From the IMG/VR virus record IMGVR_UViG_3300012030_000004, positions 1 through 63,839 of that record: a DNA stretch of 63,839 nucleotides. One strand, 5' to 3'. Source of the stretch: a virus. The notes beneath the pieces are model-generated. The model saw only the letters and a list, made by a program, of their open reading frames with translations. It searched no databases and was not told the DNA's origin. A program made the position numbers and the translations under genes. Of the stretch, positions 17,859-25,991 are shown in pieces; positions within the stretch are counted from its first letter, which is position 1; each line of letters opens with the position of its first letter.

Positions 17859-18953
17859 ATGAACACTTTTGCCATTGTTCCCTCAAGTTCGGATAGTGAC
17901 GGGTTTGTCGAGCTATCTAGAACGAAGAAGGGGAGACTCTTTGAGAAGCACATCCTCAGCTATGGGGACCTTCTTTATAACGGGCGAAAGATCACTATTG
18001 ACGATGAATTTTATCAAACTCTAGAGCGTAACTTCAAGAACAATGTTTGCGGGATTGTACAGATTCCCAAGGTTGACGACAAGAACCGTCACACCGAAGA
18101 TCCTGACCGTAACATAGGTGAGGTCATTGGCCTTTCCCAAAGAGAAGGCAAGATCTACGCTCAGCTTGATGCAAGAAACGAAGCAGACGCCGATAAGCTA
18201 GGTAAGACCCTTTTGGGGGCCTCTGCTCTTTTCCACACTGATTACTTGGACACTAGAACCCAAGAACGTGTGGGACCTACTCTAGTTCATGTGGCAGTAA
18301 CAAATCGGCCTTATGTAAATGAGCTGGATGACTACCAGGAAATCCTACTTTCTGGAATGGCCGATGGTAACGACGAAGCTGTTTTACTTACAGCCGCCCC
18401 TAAGGAGAATACCCCTATGCAACTCGATGATCTTCTTGCCACATTGAAGGCAGACCATAACATCGATGTCCCTGCGCTTCAAGAAGCCGCAGGAAAGGTT
18501 GACAAGGCTGTAGCTTTGACTGCCCGAATTCAGCAGGACCTCTCTGACGCGGGGTTCATTGCTCTTTCTGACACTGACGACGGACTCGCTTCCGCTGAAG
18601 AACTTTCTTCGGTCATTGAGGAGGCGGGAGCTCAGGTTGTTTCTTTGACTGCTCAGGTTGAAGAAATGCAAACTGCCACCGCCCGCAAGGAAGCAGAGTC
18701 TAAGGTTCAGAAGCTAGTTGACGATGCCTTCATTCTTGAGGACAAGTTTGACGCTTATGTCAAGCTCGCCATGAACGACCCCGAGACTTTCGAGGAGATC
18801 GTTCCAGATTCCGCACTTGTCTCCCTCTCTGACGAGCAGGGCAGTGAGCAAGAAGAGGAAGACCCCGATCCCACCGAACTAGAAGCTGAGGACGAGGACG
18901 TGGCAGTTGAGCGTATTACTTCCTACCCAGGCTTCAACTTCGCTTCCGCATAA
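17859..18953 (+). CDS. Prohead protease fused to scaffold (Mu I-like)
   Basis: 364 residues, ATG 17859, apparently leaderless. N-terminal half (about 1-165) resembles capsid maturation proteases of the Mu I type: EKHILSYGDLLYNGRKITID, IVQIPKV, GEVIGLSQREGKIYAQLDAR, SALFHTDYLD, and THVAVTNRP-like LVHVAVTNRPYVNEL. The C-terminal half is helical and coiled (about 230-300) with a very acidic tail and a final short ordered end, as in scaffolding proteins. Position before decoration and capsid genes agrees. Catalytic residues are not certain by eye. Confidence 0.7.
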   Translation: MNTFAIVPSSSDSDGFVELSRTKKGRLFEKHILSYGDLLYNGRKITIDDEFYQTLERNFKNNVCGIVQIPKVDDKNRHTEDPDRNIGEVIGLSQREGKIYAQLDARNEADADKLGKTLLGASALFHTDYLDTRTQERVGPTLVHVAVTNRPYVNELDDYQEILLSGMADGNDEAVLLTAAPKENTPMQLDDLLATLKADHNIDVPALQEAAGKVDKAVALTARIQQDLSDAGFIALSDTDDGLASAEELSSVIEEAGAQVVSLTAQVEEMQTATARKEAESKVQKLVDDAFILEDKFDAYVKLAMNDPETFEEIVPDSALVSLSDEQGSEQEEEDPDPTELEAEDEDVAVERITSYPGFNFASA

Positions 18954-18987
18954 GCGCATCAGCACCCGATAGGAGACAGTAACGACC

Positions 18988-19386
18988 ATGGCAGAATATG
19001 TAGGCAACACCAGCCCTCAGCCTCAGTTCAATGGAGCGCTTGAGTTTAACCTCAATGAAGAGCTTCTCTACTCGACTAAGGATGGGTACGTCCAGAAGGG
19101 CGTTTCCCTTAAGTCCGGTCAGGGAGTCCTTCCTCTTGGTACTTTCCTTAAGAAGGATAGCGGTACCAACTACTACGTCAAGGCCGATGATGCCGCTGAC
19201 GTTGTGGGAGTCCTTCGACAGACCACCGATACTGGAACCGACGCCGCCGCCAGTGCTTGGCAGGCCAACATTCTTTTCGGTGGAACCCTGAAGCACGCTC
19301 ACGTTTCGAACGCCAACTCTGGAGTCACTCTAGGTGACGTTCTCAACGCACAAGTTAATGAAGTGGTTGGATTCTTCCGCTTCTAA
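18988..19386 (+). CDS. Head decoration protein (gpD-like)
   Basis: 132 residues, ATG 18988 with TAGGAGACAG upstream. Small, beta-rich, with VLPLGTFLKKDSGTNYYV and ADVVGVLRQTTDTG and Gly/Ala-rich turns, as in lambda gpD-type head stabilisers. Lies between scaffold and major capsid genes, the standard position. Would bind the expanded capsid lattice as trimers. Confidence 0.7.
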   Translation: MAEYVGNTSPQPQFNGALEFNLNEELLYSTKDGYVQKGVSLKSGQGVLPLGTFLKKDSGTNYYVKADDAADVVGVLRQTTDTGTDAAASAWQANILFGGTLKHAHVSNANSGVTLGDVLNAQVNEVVGFFRF

Positions 19387-19572
19387 GTTTCACAGTCGGG
19401 ATGCTGAAGGTGAAGCTCGGACGTTTACTCCGAGCTGATCCTTGAGTCGCTCAACGAGAACTCAATAAGGCCAGCCAAGTGACCACTCTAGCGGTGGGGT
19501 GCAGGCCGGGCATCAAGTTTGATGTCGCTGATCCTGATGTAAGTATAGGCAACGACCAAAAGGAGACATACG
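19387..19572 (+). other. Structured intergenic leader of the capsid gene
   Basis: 186 bp without an open frame. Holds a perfect 8-bp hairpin (19414-19421 with 19429-19436, 7-nt loop) and a second small one (19442-19446 with 19450-19454). No T run follows, so this is not a typical terminator. It may tune capsid mRNA level or stability. The ribosome site AAGGAGA lies just before the GTG at 19573. Confidence 0.45.
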
Positions 19573-20625
19573 GTGCCTGACATTTCGATTCTACAGCCCA
19601 CAGTGCTGAGACGAGTGGTCGAGAAGTTCACGGCCCCTGAGAAGATGACCATGCTCAACATGGTTCCTCAGTCTCAGCACCCATTCCCCTCTGCTCAGTG
19701 GGAAGTCGTCCAGGGGTCGCGTGCTATTGCTCGTCCTAACATCCCCAACTCTGAGGCAAACATTGTTCCTCAGCGTGGTCGAGCTTCTCAGAGCCACACC
19801 TTCATCTACCTTCGAGAGAAGAAGATCTTCACTCCTACCACGCTTCTGTGGATGCGTAAGGTAGCTGAGAGCACTGGCGACCTTGCGGTTCTTCAGAACG
19901 CTGAACAGCATGTAACCCGCGAGATTGAGGACCTCAGCTCTCGTGCGGACAACTTCGCTGAGTGGGCTCTCTGGCAGTCCTTGACTGGTACCCTCCAGTA
20001 TGACAACCCAGAGACCGGCGTCATCGCTGACGTTGACTACATGATTCCTACCGCGCACAAGCCTACTCCTGGCACCGGCTGGGACTCGGCCGGACCTACT
20101 TCTATCGTGGATGACATCCGCGCGTGGAAGAAGTTGATTCGACGTAACGGTATGGTTGAGCCCACTGATGCTTTCGTGACAGAGGCAACTCTGACGAAGA
20201 TCTTCAATTCCTTCGTCACCGCAGGAAGCTCTGCCGGGGGACTTCTGTCCGACCGCATGAAGGACGAGTACTACACTACTGGTGTTCTCCCCGGCTTCAT
20301 GAAGATGAACTGGCGGATCCAGGAGTCCACCTATGACGGGGCGGATGCTACTTACTCAAGCACTTCTCTCCGCTACCCCAGCGAGGACACTCCATTCCTC
20401 GCTGAGGATGCTCTAGTCATGGGTAACTTCAGTGCCAACCGTCCCATTGAGCTCATGGTTGGACCCACTGCCGACCTTGAGGCCCCCAAGAACTACACCG
20501 GCAAGTTCGTGAAGACTTGGCAGGAGAAGGACCCCTCGGGCCGACAGGCTCTGCTTGAGTGGAACATCATGCCAGTTATCACTCGACCCGAGCAGTTCGT
20601 CTACGTGGCTGACGTTACGGCCTAA
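19573..20625 (+). CDS. Major capsid protein (lambda gpE-like)
   Basis: 350 residues, GTG 19573, AAGGAGACATAC upstream. Size, position after the decoration gene and motifs such as PQRGRASQSHTFIYLREKK, DAFVTEATLTKIFNSF and the C-terminal LLEWNIMPVITRPEQFVYV fit the phage major capsid protein E group. It assembles the icosahedral shell. A strong terminator follows 23 bp after the stop, suggesting separate control of this highly expressed gene. Confidence 0.85.
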   Translation: MPDISILQPTVLRRVVEKFTAPEKMTMLNMVPQSQHPFPSAQWEVVQGSRAIARPNIPNSEANIVPQRGRASQSHTFIYLREKKIFTPTTLLWMRKVAESTGDLAVLQNAEQHVTREIEDLSSRADNFAEWALWQSLTGTLQYDNPETGVIADVDYMIPTAHKPTPGTGWDSAGPTSIVDDIRAWKKLIRRNGMVEPTDAFVTEATLTKIFNSFVTAGSSAGGLLSDRMKDEYYTTGVLPGFMKMNWRIQESTYDGADATYSSTSLRYPSEDTPFLAEDALVMGNFSANRPIELMVGPTADLEAPKNYTGKFVKTWQEKDPSGRQALLEWNIMPVITRPEQFVYVADVTA

Positions 20626-20647
20626 GCCTAATTCCCTAGGCTCACTC

Positions 20648-20681
20648 AAGAAGCCCGGCTCCTTTTGGGGTCGGGCTTCTT
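20648..20681 (+). terminator. Rho-independent terminator after capsid gene
   Basis: Perfect 10-bp stem (20648-20657 with 20672-20681) with a TTTT-containing loop and a T-rich trailer (TGCTTTGTCT). Lies 23 bp after the major capsid stop. Confidence 0.85.
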
Positions 20682-20715
20682 GCTTTGTCTGAAAGGGCTC
20701 GAACCCTCTAATCCT

Positions 20716-20763
20716 AGGTTATAATAACTAGGAGAGCAGGCCGATGGTAACCATACAGTTACC
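20716..20763 (+). promoter_or_regulatory. Regulatory cluster: TATAAT in a dyad, variant late element, GGTAAC dyad
   Basis: TATAAT sits in an inverted repeat with arms GTTAT and ATAAC inside CCTA/TAGG. It is followed by GGCCGATGGTA (20739-20749, one base from the dispersed element), which overlaps a perfect inverted repeat GGTAAC-N6-GTTACC (20746-20763). No good -35 is seen. This looks like a promoter and operator region for the neck genes after the capsid terminator. Confidence 0.45.
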
Positions 20764-20787
20764 CTGACGATCATGAGGGAATGATTC

Positions 20788-21048
20788 TTGAGCTCACTAG
20801 AAGAAGCAGAAACGTCCCTGACCAGTCCCCCTCCCCCTGAGCCTTGTAGTGTTGGTGAGTGGGTCTCTAAACAGCGCGACTCTCTCCAGAAAGCCATCAG
20901 AGAGGCTGAGGAGATGGACCCCAAGAAGAAGACTTCAATGGCGATCTATGAGACGCTGAAGAAGCTTGAGGGAGTGGATCCCTTCCCGGTCAAATACAAC
21001 CAGTACCGCAAGCATAGGGTGAGGAAGTGTGGTTGCTATGAGTCCTGA
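20788..21048 (+). CDS. Small basic/helical protein of head region
   Basis: 86 residues, TTG 20788 with GAGGGA about 8 nt upstream. Proline-rich start, central helices (VGEWVSKQRDSLQKAIREAE), and a basic end KYNQYRKHRVRKCGCYES. First gene after the capsid terminator, overlapping the next gene. The basic tail may touch nucleic acid. No family recognised. Confidence 0.55.
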   Translation: MSSLEEAETSLTSPPPPEPCSVGEWVSKQRDSLQKAIREAEEMDPKKKTSMAIYETLKKLEGVDPFPVKYNQYRKHRVRKCGCYES

Positions 21049-22315
21049 GGAAGAGTTGCTGAAAGAGCAGGAAGTCCCCGAAGAGGACGACTTCGAAGAC
21101 ATCAAGCCTCCCAAGCTGAAAGTAGACGCTTCTGCTGAAGAAGGGACGTTTGAAGGCTTTGCGTCTCCGAATCCTCTAGCTCCTGATGAGTATGAAGACG
21201 CTTTTCAGAAAGTCTATAAGCTAGCAGGTCTTGATCCCGAGCAATATCGAATTGTCGAAGATACTGTCCGCTTCTCGGTATGGCAACAGTCAGCTAAGCC
21301 CAAAGGGGCAAAGAAGCGCGACCTCGTCACCCTGTACTCTTATAGGGCCCGCTTCAGGAGAGTCTCTGCTGTTGATCGCAAGACCGAGAAGTTGGTCGCG
21401 GAGCTTGCTGAGAGCGCCCGTAAGCGGCGTAAGCTAGCCAAGAGAACTCCTGGGACGGGTCTTGGTCCACCTTGTTCCTATACAGCCCTTCCCTCAGACT
21501 GGCAATTCGGAAAGAACGAAGTTCGAGAGCAGGATCTGGCTCATGGGGCAACGGGGGTGGAACAGACTACATGGAGGATTGAGAGATTCCTCGATTCTTC
21601 GGCTAAGCGGATTAAGGACCTTCGCCGCTTGGGAAGAAACATTGAGAGCGTTTCAATTGGGTTCATGGGAGATCCTACAGAAAATATTGCTGACTCTTAT
21701 CCTAATCAAACTCATATCATTGAACTCAATTTGAATGATCAAATCATGAGGGCTTTGGATATGATGACTTTGGTCTGTGAAGAGCTATTGCCTCTATCCC
21801 AGGAAGATCCTAACGTCTTTGCTGTTCTGTGTAACCACGGACAGCTTGCACGCCGGGGAACAAAGACCAATGTGACAGATGATGCGGACAATGTCCAGAA
21901 TCTTTTGATGTCTTTGTTGAGGAATCGCATCATTGGCCCTTCGTTTCCAGGAACGAACTGGTACCTGCCAGAAGAGAAAATGATCACGACTCTTGATATT
22001 GCAGGTATCCCCGTGGCGTCGGCACACGGGCACAAGATCCCTAGTGGGGCTAATGGCGAGGCAAAGTGGCTTTCTGCTCAAACGGCGGCTCTCGCAGACA
22101 AGCGCGGTTTCAAGCCTAAGCTCTGGCTTACCGCCCACCGACACAGTCATGATGCAAAGGACTACGGCCCTTATCACCGTCTTCAGGCGGCTACTGCTGA
22201 TGGGGGATCTAAGCACTTCGAGGACGGCACTGGAACTTACTCCACCCCCGGAACTTCAGTCCTTGTCATAGGCCCGCACAATGAGCGTGGCTTCACCGAC
22301 TGGGAGCTCCTGTGA
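21038..22315 (+). CDS. Calcineurin-like metallophosphoesterase family protein
   Basis: 425 residues from ATG 21038; an in-frame GTG at 21029 is possible. After an acidic, probably disordered N-terminus comes a core with a spaced set resembling metallophosphoesterase metal ligands: ALPSDWQFGK (DxH position as DWQ), SIGFMGDPTEN (GD), FAVLCNHGQLARRG (GNHD position as CNHG), ASAHGHKIPSG (H) and WLTAHRHSHDAK (GHxH position). The missing first His suggests altered metal binding. Sits among head and neck genes, but a structural role is not evident. It could process DNA ends, nucleotides or phosphoproteins (inference). Confidence 0.6.
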   Translation: MSPEEELLKEQEVPEEDDFEDIKPPKLKVDASAEEGTFEGFASPNPLAPDEYEDAFQKVYKLAGLDPEQYRIVEDTVRFSVWQQSAKPKGAKKRDLVTLYSYRARFRRVSAVDRKTEKLVAELAESARKRRKLAKRTPGTGLGPPCSYTALPSDWQFGKNEVREQDLAHGATGVEQTTWRIERFLDSSAKRIKDLRRLGRNIESVSIGFMGDPTENIADSYPNQTHIIELNLNDQIMRALDMMTLVCEELLPLSQEDPNVFAVLCNHGQLARRGTKTNVTDDADNVQNLLMSLLRNRIIGPSFPGTNWYLPEEKMITTLDIAGIPVASAHGHKIPSGANGEAKWLSAQTAALADKRGFKPKLWLTAHRHSHDAKDYGPYHRLQAATADGGSKHFEDGTGTYSTPGTSVLVIGPHNERGFTDWELL

Positions 22316-22322
22316 CTTTGCA

Positions 22323-22333
22323 GGACGATAGTA
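22323..22333 (+). promoter_or_regulatory. GGACGATAGTA element before neck/tail genes
   Basis: Exact copy of the dispersed element, in the 46-bp gap between the phosphoesterase gene and the ATG at 22362. It starts 8 bp after the previous stop codon. Confidence 0.6.
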
Positions 22334-22361
22334 AAACTAGAGAATAGGAAGGTATCCCTCC

Positions 22362-22673
22362 ATGGCACGACGCAAAACCACGGACGCACCAGATCTTGGC
22401 ACAGTAATGGAAACCGCCGAAGAGTCCCAAAAGTCAGGAGAAACTAAGCCTGGAGTGATCAAGGTTTACTTCCTGCAAGATGGATTTACAGCTCTTGGAG
22501 AAGTTTGGTATAGAGGCCAAGACACTGAAGTTGTTGTAGGGTCAGAGGATTACGAAAAGACTAAAAATAGCCAGGGAGACTCCTGGTTAGATTTGATCTC
22601 TAATCCAGCGGCCCAGAAGAAGAAGTATGGGAAGGTCATGTTCTCGGAGAACATTGATGACTTGAATATCTAG
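22362..22673 (+). CDS. Small neck-region protein
   Basis: 103 residues, ATG 22362, AGGAAGG upstream. Charged N-terminus, then VIKVYFLQDGFTALGEVWYRGQDTEVVVG, a beta hairpin-like segment. First in a run of neck and tail-completion genes. No family recognised; possibly a head-tail joining component by position. Confidence 0.55.
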   Translation: MARRKTTDAPDLGTVMETAEESQKSGETKPGVIKVYFLQDGFTALGEVWYRGQDTEVVVGSEDYEKTKNSQGDSWLDLISNPAAQKKKYGKVMFSENIDDLNI

Positions 22674-22690
22674 AAAAAGGAACCTATTTC

Positions 22691-23215
22691 ATGGCAGAGT
22701 ATCCAGCCTTGGCCGTCAATGATTTGTCTGTGTTTTCGGGACGCCCAATCTCGGACTACCCAATGCCCTACTCATTGACTGCTCTGTCACAAGCGACTCT
22801 TCTTTTCAAGATTGCTTCTTGCCTTAAGACTTCTCTCCCTGATGATGAGATTTATATAGATCTGGCTAAACATGCGATTCTGTCTCTAGCTGACTACGCT
22901 GTTCTTTCTCAGCCCTACCAAAAGGCCGGAGCTAGCCCATTCAGTAGCGAGTCTATCGGGTCCTATTCATACTCTAAGATGGCCGCGAAGGCCCGGGCCG
23001 GACAAGAGCTGGGGGTCCCCTGGTTTGACTTGGCCATCCAAGAGATGGGCGTGTGTAATGAGAAAGATGATGCCTTCGCCTATGGGGGTATCGAGATGAT
23101 GGAACACGACGGAGTTCTGGTTGATGGAGCTAGTCAAGGAAACCAGAGATTTATCTCCCCCCAGGACCATCTTCTTGCGCAAAGCTATGGGGTTGACCCA
23201 GAAGATCTACATTAG
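22691..23215 (+). CDS. Head-to-tail adaptor-like protein
   Basis: 174 residues, ATG 22691, AAAAAGGAACC upstream. Mostly helical, with ATLLFKIASCLKTSLPDDEIYIDLAKHAILSLADYAV, as in adaptor proteins that sit on the portal (gp6/gp15-like). Position after the capsid and before stopper, gp10-like and terminator genes supports this. Called by order more than by sequence. Confidence 0.55.
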   Translation: MAEYPALAVNDLSVFSGRPISDYPMPYSLTALSQATLLFKIASCLKTSLPDDEIYIDLAKHAILSLADYAVLSQPYQKAGASPFSSESIGSYSYSKMAAKARAGQELGVPWFDLAIQEMGVCNEKDDAFAYGGIEMMEHDGVLVDGASQGNQRFISPQDHLLAQSYGVDPEDLH

Positions 23216-23224
23216 GAGAGGGAC

Positions 23225-23614
23225 ATGGATCATCTCTATCCCTCGGGAGTAGTTGTGGAGAGGCCTACCATTACTAATGTCAATGGTAGAGCTAGGAACA
23301 CTTACTCAGAGGTGTCGATACCCGGAGGGGGTCCTCTTAAGTGTCGTCTCGATCTCCAGTTTGTGCGTGTGGGAGACGTTCAGCCCGCGCTCGTGGCTGG
23401 CAGGGCCCCTGACCGCTACGGAATTATGTTCTGCTCGTCTTCTTCCCCTATCAAAGCGGGCGATAGGATTCGAACAGTTTCTGGCCCCGTCGATGGGATC
23501 TTCGAAATCAGGACCATTCCTGACATGGCCGTGGACTTTGCTTCCATGCACCACATTGAAGTTCAGGTGTGGGAGTCTCACCGAGACCTTGATGAACTCT
23601 GGCCTGGGGAGTGA
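23225..23614 (+). CDS. Head-tail stopper-like protein
   Basis: 129 residues, ATG 23225, AGGAGAGG upstream. Beta-rich: GVVVERPTITNVNGRARNTY, RTVSGPVDGIFEIRTIPD and HHIEVQVWE, the layout of SPP1 gp16/lambda FII-type closure proteins that carry a sugar- or antigen-like beta barrel. Lies second in the neck series. The product probably closes the portal channel after packaging. Confidence 0.6.
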   Translation: MDHLYPSGVVVERPTITNVNGRARNTYSEVSIPGGGPLKCRLDLQFVRVGDVQPALVAGRAPDRYGIMFCSSSSPIKAGDRIRTVSGPVDGIFEIRTIPDMAVDFASMHHIEVQVWESHRDLDELWPGE

Positions 23615-23616
23615 TT

Positions 23617-23988
23617 ATGATTCATATCACTAGCGACTTCTCGGCAATTGATCGTGAGATTGACCGAATAACTAATCGCCAGCCAACTCGAAAGATGAAG
23701 AGAAATCTTGATGCCGTGCTGGAGCTGGGTTTTGCTCAGACTCAAGCTGTGGTTCACGTAGAAACAGGTTCACTTAAGTCTTCCGGGAATTCTTCTTCAA
23801 AGAGTGACAGACTAACTAAGAGGTGGGAAGGAGAGATCCAGTATGGTGGTCCTTCCACCAGCATTAACAATCCAGTGGACTATGCCATCTATGAGAAGAG
23901 GCGGGATGGGGCGCACGATTTCTTTGCACCCCTTCATCTCCTCCACCCACTTTACGTCTCGGCTATCTTGAGAGGACTTGAGAAGTGA
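23617..23988 (+). CDS. HK97 gp10-like neck/tail-completion protein
   Basis: 123 residues from ATG 23617; a GTG at 23611 in the same frame overlaps the previous stop. The pattern IDREIDRITNRQPTRKMKRN, then HVETGSLKSSG and YAIYEKRRDGAHDFF fits the gp10/minor tail U-associated family (V..TG.L..S, then Y..Y.E.G). Third of the neck genes and directly before the tail terminator. Confidence 0.65.
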   Translation: MIHITSDFSAIDREIDRITNRQPTRKMKRNLDAVLELGFAQTQAVVHVETGSLKSSGNSSSKSDRLTKRWEGEIQYGGPSTSINNPVDYAIYEKRRDGAHDFFAPLHLLHPLYVSAILRGLEK

Positions 23989-24551
23989 GTAAGCTTTCCT
24001 TGGCCGCACGCAATATGCTGGTACAGACTCCCGAGGTTCAGAGCCTCGTCTCTAGCGGGTTGATCGCAAGTGACTCTGAATGGGACAATGGGTGGGTTTT
24101 TGACAATTACATCATTCCCAGAGCTCTTGATGACAAGTCATACACCACAGCGGTCGTTGTTTCAGAGCGTGTCTGGCAGGATCCTAATCCACACAATACG
24201 ATGAAGTTTCCCCTGCTGGAGGTCGATATTTGGGCGGCTCCTACGAGAGATAGTTCTGGTTCCATCATAGAGAGGGACGCCGACGACCTCATTGAGGAGG
24301 TAATGGCTGGGATAATGCCTTATTTCCACGCTATTGATCGAGGCGTCCCCGGCAGATCTGGAGACCCTCATATCTCCTACATGGGCTCACCCGGAGAGGT
24401 GAGATATTGGGGAACAGAAGATGAGATTCTCAATCATACAGGGGTTCCTATTTTCGACTCCACCCATATCAGCACAGAAGACTTCAGGGATGTTGAAGGC
24501 GGTAATGGGGTAAGGTACCGATCTTACCGCTTTGGCATCGAAACAGCTTAA
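23985..24551 (+). CDS. Tail terminator-like protein
   Basis: 188 residues, GTG 23985, overlapping the previous gene (GTGA). Alpha/beta composition with FPLLEVDIWAAPTRDSSG and a C-terminal VRYRSYRFGIETA resembles proteins that cap the tail tube (lambda gpU type). Order supports it: after the gp10-like gene and before the tail tube gene, with a glycosyltransferase and a zinc ribbon inserted between. Confidence 0.6.
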   Translation: MSKLSLAARNMLVQTPEVQSLVSSGLIASDSEWDNGWVFDNYIIPRALDDKSYTTAVVVSERVWQDPNPHNTMKFPLLEVDIWAAPTRDSSGSIIERDADDLIEEVMAGIMPYFHAIDRGVPGRSGDPHISYMGSPGEVRYWGTEDEILNHTGVPIFDSTHISTEDFRDVEGGNGVRYRSYRFGIETA

Positions 24552-24579
24552 TCCAATAACTCACAGAGGACTTGATCCC

Positions 24580-25704
24580 ATGAAAGTATTGCTAACAATC
24601 CCACTCTCTCGTTTTTCAGGTTATGGGAATGACGGAATTGGACTTACCCGAGCCTTAGTACGTGCGGGGGCAGATGTATATATCCGTCCGAAGGTGGTGC
24701 AGGCTCCCCTTCCTGCTGACATTGCCCAGCTTCTGACAAAGGGGCTTCGAGCCCCTTTCGATCTCACCATCACCCACTTGGACCCAGCGGCCTTACAGCT
24801 ACCCCCCGACACCCGCGCCTCCAGTAAGATCTGCATCGCCTGGAGCATGTGGGAGTACACAGACTTTAGCTTCATGAGAGGTCGATCTAAACTCCGCGAG
24901 AATCTGCGAGACTACGATGCTGTAGTTGGGTATGACGAGGTTACTAACGAGTGTTTCCGCCCTTATTATCGGGGTCCTATCCTGAAGCAACAAGGTGGAT
25001 ATGAGCCGGAAGGTTGGGAGTATTTAGAGCGGAATTGGAATTCGGAAGACTTCTATTTCTCCATGGTTGGGGCTCCCCTTTCTATCAGGAAGAATCCATT
25101 GTCTGCTGTGAAGGCATTTGGCGAACTCAAGAACGAGAACTCCGAGTTTGACAAACATGCTAGGTTGATGTTGAAAACTACCCCTGACGACAAAGGACTT
25201 AGCCCCAAGATGGAGGATGTGTATCCGGGTCTGAGGGTGTTCGCGGATACTTGGACCCCTGACATTCTCAAAGAGTTCTATCGGAACACCCACGTACTTC
25301 TGGCCCCCTCCCGGGGGGAAGGGAAGCACATGCCTTCTCTGGAGATCCAAAGCACTGGAGCTCCGGTCATCGCTACCAACTGGGGTGGCATGACTGAATG
25401 GCTTAGCCCTGAGTATTCCTACCCAGTGGACTACCGGCTGTCCCTTCAAGACCCTATCAACAAGTCTATGACTAACGCTGAAGTCTCGGTCCCTCATCTC
25501 AAAGAGCTTATGCTTCATGCGTTCCAGAATCGAGATGAAGTGAGGCACAAGGGGTTCGTAGCTTCGCAGATTATCCCTCAACTTTGCTCCTGGGAGAATG
25601 TTGTAGGTAGGTTGATGGGCAAATTGAGGGATCTCGAAGGTGGAGAGGAACTGTGGGCCCGTTACCAGATAGCTCTTTCGGAGGCTGAAGATGGAGACGA
25701 CTGA
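24580..25704 (+). CDS. Glycosyltransferase, GT-B (GT4-like)
   Basis: 374 residues from ATG 24580 (AGAGGA upstream). N-lobe opens KVLLTIPLSRFSGYGNDGIG, matching the G-x-G-x-G-x-x loop of GT-B enzymes; C-lobe has VLLAPSRGEGKHMPSLEIQSTGAPVIATNWGG, the classic G-E-G...E...S-G-x-P-V-I-A-T motif of GT4 members. The position between tail terminator and tail tube genes suggests it modifies a tail or capsid protein (inference). GT genes among structural genes are known from phages with glycosylated virions. Confidence 0.85.
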   Translation: MKVLLTIPLSRFSGYGNDGIGLTRALVRAGADVYIRPKVVQAPLPADIAQLLTKGLRAPFDLTITHLDPAALQLPPDTRASSKICIAWSMWEYTDFSFMRGRSKLRENLRDYDAVVGYDEVTNECFRPYYRGPILKQQGGYEPEGWEYLERNWNSEDFYFSMVGAPLSIRKNPLSAVKAFGELKNENSEFDKHARLMLKTTPDDKGLSPKMEDVYPGLRVFADTWTPDILKEFYRNTHVLLAPSRGEGKHMPSLEIQSTGAPVIATNWGGMTEWLSPEYSYPVDYRLSLQDPINKSMTNAEVSVPHLKELMLHAFQNRDEVRHKGFVASQIIPQLCSWENVVGRLMGKLRDLEGGEELWARYQIALSEAEDGDD

Positions 25705-25936
25705 AGTCCGCTGTCCTGTAGGCCCCCGAAGATTGTTCACTAAACTCCTTAGCGATGGAAAAAAACCTACCATCACCGCATCCAACCTAATTGAGTTTTC
25801 TTGCCCAGAGTGTAAGAAGCTTTTTAGGACGCAACACAATATCTATTGCTCTAGAGTTTTACACCGCTATGATTTAGCCGGAGAATTGGTTGAGTCAGTT
25901 CTTGAGGATGCTCAAGTTCGACCTCGTGGCCGATAG
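25691..25936 (+). CDS. Small zinc-ribbon protein
   Basis: 81 residues, ATG 25691 overlapping the end of the glycosyltransferase gene, GGAGG upstream. CPVGPRRLF near the start and SCPECKKLF with a later YCSRVLHRYD give four cysteines in ribbon spacing, somewhat like Com-type proteins. Function unknown. The late element at 25928 overlaps its 3' end. Confidence 0.6.
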   Translation: METTEVRCPVGPRRLFTKLLSDGKKPTITASNLIEFSCPECKKLFRTQHNIYCSRVLHRYDLAGELVESVLEDAQVRPRGR

Positions 25937-25938
25937 TA
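25928..25938 (+). promoter_or_regulatory. GGCCGATAGTA element before tail tube gene
   Basis: Exact copy of the dispersed element, overlapping the last codons of the zinc-ribbon gene and 54 bp before the tail tube GTG. As a -10 element it would give a leader of about 50 nt. Confidence 0.6.
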
Positions 25939-25991
25939 GAAATAGCCGCTGTAAAGCGCGTTTCATTTGACCTACCCTAAGGAGAAACACT

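Noticed and set aside
20690-20720. T-arm-like GGGTTCGAGCCC on the minus strand
   Set aside because: No acceptor, D or anticodon arms around it; no integrase gene, so an attP at a tRNA end is not supported.
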